A stretch of 64,000 nt of DNA from NCBI RefSeq assembly GCF_000383095.1, contig NZ_AORL01000009.1, forward strand, positions 62,001-126,000, written 5' to 3'. The DNA comes from Sphingomonas sp. PR090111-T3T-6A. Its GTDB lineage: Bacteria > Pseudomonadota > Alphaproteobacteria > Sphingomonadales > Sphingomonadaceae. Shown here in pieces: positions 17,932 to 25,235 of the stretch. The notes under the pieces were generated by a model, which made no database searches, was not told the DNA's origin, and saw only the letters and a program-made list of their open reading frames with translations. The stretch's first letter is position 1; every line of letters begins with the position of its first letter. The position numbers were made by a program, and so were the translations under genes.

Positions 17932-19358
17932 GAGTGGGTGTCCGCGGCGACGGCCGCCTGGCGCGGCGCGAGGGGATCGAAACCGCCGCCCAACGCGGCG
18001 ATGAGCTGGATGCGGCGGGTCAGCGCGTCGGCCTGTACGCCGACAAGGGCCTGCTCGGCCTCCAGCAGGCGGAAGCCGGAATCGATGGCGTCGAGCTGCG
18101 AGCCGAGGCCGGTCTGCACGCGCACCTGATCGAGCCGCACCGTATCGCGCAGGCCCTGCACGACGCGGCCCTGCTCGGCCAGATCCTCGTCCGCCGAGCG
18201 GACGTTGGTGATCGCGTCGGCGGACTCGCGCACCGCGCCGAGCACAGCGTTGTCATAGTCCGCCACCGCGCCGTCGAGATCGGCGGTCGCGCCGCGATAT
18301 TGCGCGCGCAGGCGGCCGCCCTCGAAGATCGGCAGGCTGAGCGCGGCGCCGCCGCTGAACGAGCCCGCGCCGCCGGTGAAGAAGTTGGAGAGGCCGACCG
18401 AGGCCAGCCCGGCGAGCGCGGTGATGTTGATGTCCGGCATGAAGGCGGCGCGCGCCACCTTGCGACCCTGCACCGCCGCCTCGATCCGCGCCTGCCCGGC
18501 GAGCAGGTCCGGCCGGCGGCCGAGCAGGTCCGCGGGCAGCAGCTCGGGCACCACCGGCGCCTTGTCGAGCGCGAGGGTGGGCTTGTCGATCTGCGGATAG
18601 AAATCGGCGCCCCGGCCGACCAATGCGGCCAGTGCATGGACCAGCGTGTCGCGCTGGCGGGTGGCCTGCGTGCGCACCTGCTCAGCCTCTGCGAGGAGCG
18701 TCTCGGCCTGCTTGAGCTGGAACTGGCTGCTGAGCTGGTTCTTCACGCGCGCCTGAGCATAGCCGAGCGCCTTCTGCCGGGTGTCGACGAAGCCATTGGC
18801 CACCTCGATCAGGCGATTGGCCTGCGTGAGGCCCACATAAGCCTGCGCGATCGCGACCGAGAGGGAGAGCCGCGCCGCCGCGCTGTCGAGCCGGGCGGCG
18901 TCGGCCGAGGCGGACGCCTGCCGCACCGCCGAACGCTGGCGGCCGAACAGGTCCAGATCCCAATCGAGATTGGCGCCCGCGATGGCGATGTTGGCGGTGT
19001 TGCCGCCGATCGGCGGCGGGGCGAGCTTGTCGCCGATGCGCGCGCGCATCACCTGCGCCGAGCCGTTGACGTGCGGGAGCAGCGCGGAGTGCTCGACCTG
19101 CACCTGCGCATTGGCCGCGCGGACGCGGGCCTCGGCGGCGGCGAGGCTCGGATTACCGGCCAGACCCATCTGGATCAGCTTGTCGAGCTGGGGATCACCG
19201 AACGCGGCCCACCAGTCGGCCCCGATCTTCGCGGTGCCGCTCTCCAGTCCAAGCTGGCTTTCCTGCACCTGCGCCACCTGCGGCCCTTCATGAGGCACCG
19301 CCGCGCATCCTGCGAGCAGCAGGGCCGCCACCGCCGGGAATGCGATCACCCGCTTCAT
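17928..19358 (-). CDS. NodT-family outer membrane efflux lipoprotein
   Basis: A 476-residue TolC/OprM-like channel protein of the RND/EmrAB systems. It has a lipoprotein signal (MKRVIAFPAVAALLLAGC, lipobox LLAGC), then the DWWAAFGDPQLDKLI motif of the NodT family, and two OEP repeats with long coiled-coil helices. I chose the ATG at 19358 because it begins the signal peptide and overlaps the marR stop (ATGA). A longer frame upstream is only overlap. It would form the outer membrane exit duct for EmrAB. Confidence 0.92.
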   Translation of the reverse strand: MKRVIAFPAVAALLLAGCAAVPHEGPQVAQVQESQLGLESGTAKIGADWWAAFGDPQLDKLIQMGLAGNPSLAAAEARVRAANAQVQVEHSALLPHVNGSAQVMRARIGDKLAPPPIGGNTANIAIAGANLDWDLDLFGRQRSAVRQASASADAARLDSAAARLSLSVAIAQAYVGLTQANRLIEVANGFVDTRQKALGYAQARVKNQLSSQFQLKQAETLLAEAEQVRTQATRQRDTLVHALAALVGRGADFYPQIDKPTLALDKAPVVPELLPADLLGRRPDLLAGQARIEAAVQGRKVARAAFMPDINITALAGLASVGLSNFFTGGAGSFSGGAALSLPIFEGGRLRAQYRGATADLDGAVADYDNAVLGAVRESADAITNVRSADEDLAEQGRVVQGLRDTVRLDQVRVQTGLGSQLDAIDSGFRLLEAEQALVGVQADALTRRIQLIAALGGGFDPLAPRQAAVAADTHS

Positions 19359-19840
19359 TCCGCCAACTCCTTGTGCCTGTCCGGGCAGCCGCAAACGCGC
19401 TCCGCCGCAGCCAGCAGCTTGATCAGGCCGGCCACCACGACGTCCACCTCGTCCTGTTCGAAATCCACCAGCACCTCGTTCCACGCCTCGACGACCCGAT
19501 GCTGCAATTGTTCGACAAGCGCGTGACCCTCGTCCGTGACGGCGAGCTGCACGACGCGCCGGTCCGCCGAGCCGCGATCCCGGACGAGGAAGCCGCGCGC
19601 CTCGAGCACGTCGATCATCCGCGTCGTGGCGCCGGTGGTGATCGATAGCTCGCGAGCCAGGTCGCCGGCGTTACGCGCCACGCCGTCGCGCACGACCTTC
19701 AACGCGATCCACTGCACGAAGCTGACGCCCGTGTCCTCGAACCGCGACTCGACCAGATTCGCCATGAGCTTGTCGATGCGGCGCACCAATCGTCCGGGCG
19801 AGGAGCGCGTGGCGCAGCTTTGAATCGTGAGAACGGCCAT
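19355..19840 (-). CDS. MarR-family repressor of the efflux operon
   Basis: A 161-residue winged-helix regulator. The HTH lies around residues 57-80 (NAGDLARELSITTGATTRMID), and the wing has the DRRVVQLAVTDEG motif typical of MarR proteins (DxRxxxLxLTxxG). It is the first gene of its own efflux operon, all four genes overlapping by 4 nt. This is the classic layout in which the repressor controls itself and the pump and is released by a pump substrate. A palindromic site lies 13 bp upstream of the start codon. Confidence 0.92.
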   Translation of the reverse strand: MAVLTIQSCATRSSPGRLVRRIDKLMANLVESRFEDTGVSFVQWIALKVVRDGVARNAGDLARELSITTGATTRMIDVLEARGFLVRDRGSADRRVVQLAVTDEGHALVEQLQHRVVEAWNEVLVDFEQDEVDVVVAGLIKLLAAAERVCGCPDRHKELAE

Positions 19841-19852
19841 AACGCCTTCCGA

Positions 19853-19880
19853 TGCATTGTCTGCATATGCAGATATTGCA
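19853..19880. promoter_or_regulatory. Candidate MarR operator
   Basis: A perfect 12-bp palindrome CTGCATATGCAG (19861-19872) is set inside a wider imperfect dyad bounded by TGCA on both sides (19853-19856 and 19877-19880). It is AT-rich relative to its surroundings and sits 13-40 bp upstream of the marR start, where a repressor would block the operon promoter. The assignment rests on position and symmetry only. Confidence 0.6.
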
Positions 19881-20017
19881 GGATCAAATATTCGTCAAGA
19901 CGCATCTTCGCGAGGGTACGTCTGGCCGGATGATGTGACAGCGCCGTTCCGATCCGCTACAAACTTGGCGGGACAGGACTTTCCGGCCGGTGGACAACCG
20001 ATGAGGGGGAGAGTGCG

Positions 20018-20476
20018 ATGATCGTCATATTGGCGCTTCTGATCGGGTTCATCGCGGGTCTCCGGGCGATGATCGCCCCGTTGGCCATCGCGGTGAAGGC
20101 GCGACTCGGGCTTCTCGATCTCCACGGAAGCTGGCTCGCCTTCTTCGGCTATCGCTGGACGCCGTGGGTGCTGGCGCTCGCCGCGCTGGGCGAGATCGTC
20201 AACGACAAGCTGCCCGCCACGCCGAGCCGCAAGGTGCCCCCGCAATTCGCGGTGCGCGTGCTGATGGGCGCGCTGTGCGGCGCGGCGGTGGGCATCCCGT
20301 CGGGGCAATGGATCGTCACGCTGCTGCTCGGCGCGATCGGGGCGGTGCTTGGCACGCTGGGCGGCGCCGCGGCGCGCGGCGCGCTCGCCCGTATGTTCGG
20401 CAAGGACATGCCCGCTGCGCTGATCGAGGATGTGGTGACGCTGCTCCTCGCGATCGCCGCCGTGCACGCGCTGTGA
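20018..20476 (+). CDS. DUF4126 family membrane protein
   Basis: A 152-residue protein with about four hydrophobic segments (residues 2-25, 48-58, 75-92 and 97-118). GFIAGLRAMIAPLAI at the start and the GALCGAAVG segment fit DUF4126, a family of small integral membrane proteins of unknown function. Its stop overlaps the GTG start of the downstream flavoprotein by 4 nt, so the two are translationally coupled. No function is assigned. Confidence 0.8.
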   Translation: MIVILALLIGFIAGLRAMIAPLAIAVKARLGLLDLHGSWLAFFGYRWTPWVLALAALGEIVNDKLPATPSRKVPPQFAVRVLMGALCGAAVGIPSGQWIVTLLLGAIGAVLGTLGGAAARGALARMFGKDMPAALIEDVVTLLLAIAAVHAL

Positions 20477-21849
20477 CCCGCACGTTCGACGCCATCGTCG
20501 TCGGCGCGGGGCAGGCGGGACCGCCCCTCTGCGGACGCCTGAGCGCCGCCGGCATGAAGGTCGCGCTGATCGAGCGGCACCTTCTCGGCGGCACCTGCGT
20601 CAACACCGGCTGCATGCCGACCAAGGCGCTGGTCGCCTCCGCTTATGCCGCGCACCTTGCCGGCCGCGCGGCGGATTATGGCGTGATGGTGCGCGGGCCG
20701 ATCGACATCGACATGCCGAAGGTGACGGCGCGCGTGCAGGGTGTCGCCTCCACCGCGCGGGGCAATGTCGAGAAGTGGGTCGGCGGCATGGCCAACTGCA
20801 CGCTGATCCGCGGCCAGGCCCGCTTCCTCGCGCCCGACCGGATGCAGGTGGGCGAGGAGGAGATCAGCGCGCCGCGCATCTTCCTCAATGTCGGCGGCCG
20901 CGCCGTCGTGCCGGATTTCCCCGGCGTCCATGACATCGAGACGCTCACCAACACCTCGATCCTCCAGCTCACCGAGGTGCCGCGCCATCTGATCGTGATC
21001 GGGGGCAGCTATATCGGGCTGGAGTTCGCGCAGACCTATCGCCGCTTCGGGGCGCAGGTGACGGTGATCGAGAAAGGCCCGCGCATCGTTAGCCGCGAGG
21101 ATGAGGACGTGTCGGCCGCGCTCCAGGAGATATTGGAGAAGGAAGGCATCGCCTTCCGCCTCAATGCCGAGTGCATCCGCTTCGCGCGGCGACCGGACGG
21201 CATCGCCGCCGGCGTGACCTGTGAGGAAGGGCCGCCCGAGGTGATCGGCAGCCATGTCCTCCTCGCGGTCGGGCGGCGGCCCAACACCGACGATCTCGGC
21301 CTCGACGCCGCCGGCCTCGCGAGCGACGCGCGCGGCTATGTCACCGTCAACGACCGGCTGGAGACCAACGTCCCCGGCATCTGGGCGATGGGCGACTGCA
21401 ACGGGCGCGGCGCCTTCACCCACACGAGCTATAATGATTACGAGATCGTCGCCGCCAACCTGCTCGACGGCGCCGACCGGCGCGTGATCGACCGCCTGCC
21501 CTGCTTCGGCCTGTTCACCGATCCGCCGCTCGGCCGCGTCGGGCTGGGCGAGGCAGAAGCCAAGGCGCAGGGCCACCGCATCCGCGTCGGCAAGCGGCCG
21601 ATGACGCGCGTCGGCCGCGCGGTGGAGAAAGGCGAGGCGCAGGGTTTCATGAAGATCGTCGTCGACGCGGACAGCGACGTGATCCTCGGCGGCACGGTGC
21701 TCGGGCCGGGCGGCGACGAGGCGATCCACGTCATCCTCGACATGATGCAGACCGGGCAGACGGCGACCTCGCTCGCCCACACCGTCCATATCCACCCGAC
21801 CGTCTCGGAGCTGCTGCCGACCATCGCGGGCGAGCTGAAGCCCGCCTGA
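20473..21849 (+). CDS. Mer/Lpd-like FAD disulfide oxidoreductase
   Basis: A 458-residue class I pyridine nucleotide-disulfide oxidoreductase. The FAD-binding GAGQAG is at residues 11-16. The redox-active pair C42/C47 is in GGTCVNTGCMPTK. The NAD(P)H-binding IGGSYIGLEFAQ is mid-protein, and the C-terminal dimerisation motif HIHPTVSELLP supplies the active-site His and Glu. It lacks the extra N-terminal and C-terminal cysteines of true mercuric reductase, so MerA activity is not supported; it belongs with the many uncharacterised relatives. The GTG start at 20473 overlaps the DUF4126 stop. Confidence 0.88.
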   Translation: MTRTFDAIVVGAGQAGPPLCGRLSAAGMKVALIERHLLGGTCVNTGCMPTKALVASAYAAHLAGRAADYGVMVRGPIDIDMPKVTARVQGVASTARGNVEKWVGGMANCTLIRGQARFLAPDRMQVGEEEISAPRIFLNVGGRAVVPDFPGVHDIETLTNTSILQLTEVPRHLIVIGGSYIGLEFAQTYRRFGAQVTVIEKGPRIVSREDEDVSAALQEILEKEGIAFRLNAECIRFARRPDGIAAGVTCEEGPPEVIGSHVLLAVGRRPNTDDLGLDAAGLASDARGYVTVNDRLETNVPGIWAMGDCNGRGAFTHTSYNDYEIVAANLLDGADRRVIDRLPCFGLFTDPPLGRVGLGEAEAKAQGHRIRVGKRPMTRVGRAVEKGEAQGFMKIVVDADSDVILGGTVLGPGGDEAIHVILDMMQTGQTATSLAHTVHIHPTVSELLPTIAGELKPA

Positions 21850-21915
21850 GCCCCTCTTGGCCGAAGCGCCCCCGCCGCGCTAGATGGAGGCCCCTCCTCC
21901 AAGGCGAGTGCTCCC

Positions 21916-22764
21916 ATGACCGCTGACGCCACCCCCGTCTGGTTCATCTCCGGCTGCTCGACCGGCTTCGGCCGCGAGCTGGCGCGCCTGCTGCTCGAAC
22001 AGGGCCAGCGCGCCGTCATCACCGCGCGGGGCAAGGATCGCGTGGCCGATCTCGCCACCCTCGCCCCGGACCGCGCGCTGGCGCTCGACCTCGACGTCAC
22101 CGACGAGCGCCAGATCGCCGCCGCCGTCGAGGCCGCCGAAGCCCGTTTCGGCCGCATCGACGTGCTCGTGAACAATGCGGGCTACGGCTATCAATCGACC
22201 ATCGAGGAAGGCGAGGACGCCCGCATCCGCGCCCAGTTCGACGCCAATGTCTTCGGCCTGTTCGCGCTCACCCGTGCCGTGCTGCCGGGGATGCGGACGC
22301 GCGGGCATGGCCATGTCATCAACATCACCTCGGTCGCCGGGCTCGTCGGCTTTCCGGGCTCGGGCTATTACGCCGCCTCCAAGCATGCGGTGGAGGGCTT
22401 CTCCGATGCGCTCGCCGTCGAAGTGGGGCTGCTCGGCGTGCAGGTGACCTGCGTCGAGCCGGGGCCGTTCCGCACCGACTGGGCGGGCCGCTCGCTCGAA
22501 CAGACGCCGAGCCGCATCCCCGCCTATGACGCCACCGCCGGCGCGCGTCTCCAGAGCACCAGGGCGATCAGCGGGCGGCAGGCGGGCGATCCGGTTCGCG
22601 CCGCGCAGGCGATGATCGACATCGCCCTGAAGCCCGGTGCGCCCCGCCATCTGGTGCTCGGCGCCTGGGGTTATGAGGCGGTGACGGAGCGGCTGGCCGA
22701 ACGGCTCGCCCTCATCCGGGAATGGCGCGAAACGAGCCTCGCCGCCGATTATCCGGAAAATTGA
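21916..22764 (+). CDS. Short-chain dehydrogenase/reductase
   Basis: A 282-residue classical SDR. The cofactor motif reads SGCSTGFGRE (residues 12-21), NNAG is at 86-89, and the catalytic S139, Y152 and K156 (YYAASK) are all present. The FISGCSTGFGRELA start and the AVEGFSDALAVEVGLLGVQVT segment are typical of a broad group annotated only as SDR oxidoreductases. AAGGCGAG provides a ribosome-binding site. It stands alone, 66 bp after the flavoprotein gene; the substrate is unknown. Confidence 0.9.
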   Translation: MTADATPVWFISGCSTGFGRELARLLLEQGQRAVITARGKDRVADLATLAPDRALALDLDVTDERQIAAAVEAAEARFGRIDVLVNNAGYGYQSTIEEGEDARIRAQFDANVFGLFALTRAVLPGMRTRGHGHVINITSVAGLVGFPGSGYYAASKHAVEGFSDALAVEVGLLGVQVTCVEPGPFRTDWAGRSLEQTPSRIPAYDATAGARLQSTRAISGRQAGDPVRAAQAMIDIALKPGAPRHLVLGAWGYEAVTERLAERLALIREWRETSLAADYPEN

Positions 22765-22810
22765 GGGCGGCTGCTGTATCCGGCCGATGATGACACTTCT
22801 CATCGCGGAT

Positions 22811-22841
22811 GAATCGTTTCGGCGCTGATGCCAAACGATTC
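22811..22841. promoter_or_regulatory. 9-bp inverted repeat in the nrdA upstream region
   Basis: Arms GAATCGTTT (22811-22819) and AAACGATTC (22833-22841) are perfectly complementary, 13 bp apart. The spacer itself can extend the stem with GGC/GCC. Both outer ends carry a GANTC sequence, the CcrM methylation site of alphaproteobacteria. It lies about 320-350 bp before the nrdA start. No T-run follows, so it is less likely to be a simple terminator for the SDR gene. Confidence 0.5.
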
Positions 22842-22866
22842 ACCGCCGTCGAAATCGGCCACAATT

Positions 22867-22875
22867 TGATCCACA
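22867..22875 (+). promoter_or_regulatory. DnaA-box-like site TGATCCACA
   Basis: This 9-mer differs at one position from the consensus TTATCCACA and equals the form described for weaker Caulobacter DnaA boxes. It overlaps a direct repeat of CCACAATTT (22859-22867 and 22871-22879). The position upstream of nrdA is notable because DnaA controls nrd genes in E. coli and nucleotide-synthesis genes in Caulobacter. A single 9-mer match is weak evidence. Confidence 0.4.
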
Positions 22876-23029
22876 ATTTTCGCACCGCAGCGACGCGCCG
22901 GAAATCGGGCGTCAAGCAGGCAATCGCGGTTCAAACCAAAATAAATGCTCTTGTGCCGCGACTCGGGCAGGGGCACTATCCGTTGTGTCAGGCACTGGGG
23001 GCCGACACCAGATCGAGTTGAAACACCGG

Positions 23030-23045
23030 GATTCAGCCTTGAATC
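23030..23045. promoter_or_regulatory. Inverted repeat GATTCA-GCCT-TGAATC
   Basis: Perfect 6-bp arms flank a 4-nt loop. The stem can be extended by CCG/CGG across one G-G mismatch. Both arms contain GANTC sites. It lies about 115-130 bp upstream of the nrdA start and may act as a protein-binding dyad or as an RNA hairpin in the nrdA leader. Confidence 0.4.
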
Positions 23046-23055
23046 GCGGAACGGG

Positions 23056-23078
23056 CGTCCCATTTCCACAGTGGGACG
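23056..23078. promoter_or_regulatory. Hairpin CGTCCCA / TGGGACG in the nrdA leader
   Basis: Perfect 7-bp arms (23056-23062 and 23072-23078) with a 9-nt loop, only 11 bp after the previous dyad and about 85 bp before the nrdA start. Together with the other dyads it marks the 396-bp space from 22765 to 23160, which holds no convincing gene, as regulatory. Confidence 0.4.
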
Positions 23079-23160
23079 AACGGAGAACGGACTCGTCTGC
23101 GTCGCCTTCGGTGCTATGGTCGGGAGCGTAATCCCGAGTTGTACGGAATTTGAACGCGGG

Positions 23161-25062
23161 ATGGACATCATGGATCTTTCGGGCAGCAGCGAGACCGTCA
23201 TGAGCGACGCCCCTCTTCTGGACATCCAGCGTGCCGCCGCGGCCGCCAAGGACGGTCAGGGTGCCCGCCCGATCCCCTACGAGATCGTCAAGGACGACAG
23301 CCGCGACGCGCTCCTCACCGATTTCGGCAAGGAGACACTGAACGATCGCTATCTCCTGCCCGGTGAAACCTATCAGGACCTCTTCGTTCGCGTTGCGTCC
23401 GCTTACGCCGACGATCAGGCGCACGCCCAGCGCCTGTATGATTACATCTCGAAGTTGTGGTTCATGCCGGCCACGCCCGTGCTGTCGAACGGCGGCACCG
23501 GGCGCGGGCTTCCCATCTCCTGCTATCTCAACTCGGTGCCGGACAGCCTGAACGGCATCGTCGACACCTGGAACGAGAATGTCTGGCTCGCCTCGCGCGG
23601 CGGCGGCATCGGAACCTATTGGGGCAATGTCCGCGGCATCGGCGAACCGGTCGGGCTCAACGGCAAAACCTCGGGCATCATCCCCTTCGTCCGCGTGATG
23701 GACAGCCTGACGCTCGCGATCTCGCAGGGCTCGCTGCGCCGTGGCTCGGCAGCCTGCTATCTCGACGTGTCGCACCCGGAGATCGAGGAGTTCCTCGAGA
23801 TCCGCAAGCCGTCGGGCGACTTCAACCGCAAGGCGCTCAACCTGCACCATGGCGTGCTGCTCACCGACGAGTTCATGGAAGCGGTGCGCGACGGCAAGAG
23901 CTTCGATCTCAAGTCGCCGAAGGACGGCTCGAAGCGCGGCGAGGTCGATGCCCGCGCGCTGTTCCAGAAGCTGGTCGAGGTCCGCCTCGCGACCGGCGAG
24001 CCCTATATCGTGTTCTCGGACACGGTGAACCGCGCCATGCCGAAGTTCCAGCGCGACGTGGGCCTCAAGGTCTCGACCTCGAACCTCTGCTCGGAAATCA
24101 CGCTGCCGACCGGCATGGACCAGCATGGCGTCGATCGCACCGCGGTCTGCTGCCTGTCCTCGCTCAACCTCGAGACGTGGGACCAGTGGAACGGCGACAA
24201 GCAGTTCATCGAGGACGTGATGCGCTTCCTCGATAACGTGCTGACCGACTATATCGAGCGCGCCGAGCCCGGCATGGAGCGGGCGAAGTACTCCGCCAGC
24301 CGCGAGCGCTCGGTGGGTCTGGGTGTGATGGGCTTCCACTCCTTCCTCCAGGCGCGCGGCCTCGGCTTCGAGAGCGCGATGGCGAAGAGCTGGAACATGA
24401 AGATGTTCCGCCACATCCGCGCCAAGGCGGACGAGGCCTCGATGCTCCTCGCCCATGAGCGCGGGCCGTGCCCGGACGCCGCCGATCAGGGCGTGATGGA
24501 GCGCTTCTCGTGCAAGATGGCGATCGCGCCGACCGCGTCGATCTCGATCATCTGCGGCGGCACCTCGGCCTGCATCGAGCCGATCCCGGCGAACATCTAC
24601 ACGCACAAGACGCTGTCGGGCAGCTTCGCGGTCAAGAACCCCTATCTGGAGAAGCTCCTCAAGGAGAAGTCCAAGAACTCCGACGCGGTGTGGAACTCGA
24701 TCCTGGAGCGCGGCGGTTCGGTCCAGCATCTCGACTTCCTCAGCCAGGAGGAGAAGGACTGCTACAAGACCAGCTTCGAGATCGACCAGCGCTGGCTGAT
24801 CGAGCTGGCCGCCGACCGCACGCCCTATATCGATCAGGCGCAGTCGCTCAATCTGTTCATCCCGGCCGATGTCGAGAAGTGGGATCTGCTGATGCTCCAC
24901 TTCCGCGCCTGGGAGCTGGGCGTGAAGTCGCTTTATTATCTGCGCTCCAAGTCGGTGCAGCGCGCCGGCTTCGCGGGCGGCGTCGAGGCCGACAACACGC
25001 CCGATCTGCGCAAGATCGACGTGGAAGCGACCGATTACGACGAATGCCTCGCCTGCCAGTAA
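23161..25062 (+). CDS. nrdA: Ribonucleoside-diphosphate reductase alpha subunit
   Basis: A 633-residue class Ia catalytic subunit that reduces ribonucleotides to deoxyribonucleotides with NrdB. The active-site cysteine sits in NLCSEI (NxCxE, matching E. coli N437/C439/E441). The redox pair is represented by ISCYLNS and AVCCLSS, and the C-terminal relay pair by DECLACQ. It lacks the N-terminal ATP-cone of longer NrdA proteins, as is usual for the short alphaproteobacterial form. I chose the ATG at 23161; 23170 (with GGGA 8 nt upstream) and 23197 are alternatives, and the open frame reaches back to 22945. nrdB lies 3.2 kb downstream, not adjacent. Confidence 0.95.
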   Translation: MDIMDLSGSSETVMSDAPLLDIQRAAAAAKDGQGARPIPYEIVKDDSRDALLTDFGKETLNDRYLLPGETYQDLFVRVASAYADDQAHAQRLYDYISKLWFMPATPVLSNGGTGRGLPISCYLNSVPDSLNGIVDTWNENVWLASRGGGIGTYWGNVRGIGEPVGLNGKTSGIIPFVRVMDSLTLAISQGSLRRGSAACYLDVSHPEIEEFLEIRKPSGDFNRKALNLHHGVLLTDEFMEAVRDGKSFDLKSPKDGSKRGEVDARALFQKLVEVRLATGEPYIVFSDTVNRAMPKFQRDVGLKVSTSNLCSEITLPTGMDQHGVDRTAVCCLSSLNLETWDQWNGDKQFIEDVMRFLDNVLTDYIERAEPGMERAKYSASRERSVGLGVMGFHSFLQARGLGFESAMAKSWNMKMFRHIRAKADEASMLLAHERGPCPDAADQGVMERFSCKMAIAPTASISIICGGTSACIEPIPANIYTHKTLSGSFAVKNPYLEKLLKEKSKNSDAVWNSILERGGSVQHLDFLSQEEKDCYKTSFEIDQRWLIELAADRTPYIDQAQSLNLFIPADVEKWDLLMLHFRAWELGVKSLYYLRSKSVQRAGFAGGVEADNTPDLRKIDVEATDYDECLACQ

Positions 25063-25083
25063 GGCGCGCGGGCTGGTCCAGCG

Positions 25084-25105
25084 CCCCGCCGAGGCGGCGG
25101 CGGGG
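25084..25105 (+). terminator. GC hairpin after nrdA
   Basis: CCCCGCCG (25084-25091) pairs with CGGCGGGG (25098-25105) around a 6-nt loop, 21 bp after the nrdA stop. There is no T-run, so the terminator role is inferred from position. Confidence 0.45.
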
Positions 25106-25235
25106 AATGAGATGATGTTTCGGACCGGGCGCAGGCGGCGCCGGGGGTGATGGCCGTGCGCCATTACCTCACGGTGCCCGCGTCCGGGTCATGGGAAGCA
25201 GATTGCCGGGGGGCAAGCAGGGAGAACATAGGGGC

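Noticed and set aside
22809-23021. Short open frame in the nrdA upstream region
   Set aside because: It starts inside the 9-bp dyad, has no ribosome-binding site and shows no recognisable pattern; regulation is a better explanation for this space.
22765-23160. NrdR boxes before nrdA
   Set aside because: No pair of ACACnATATnTTGTGT-like 16-mers at the usual spacing was found by eye; the dyads present have other sequences.
22912-25164. Long open frame antisense to nrdA
   Set aside because: A shadow frame; nrdA has all catalytic motifs on the plus strand.
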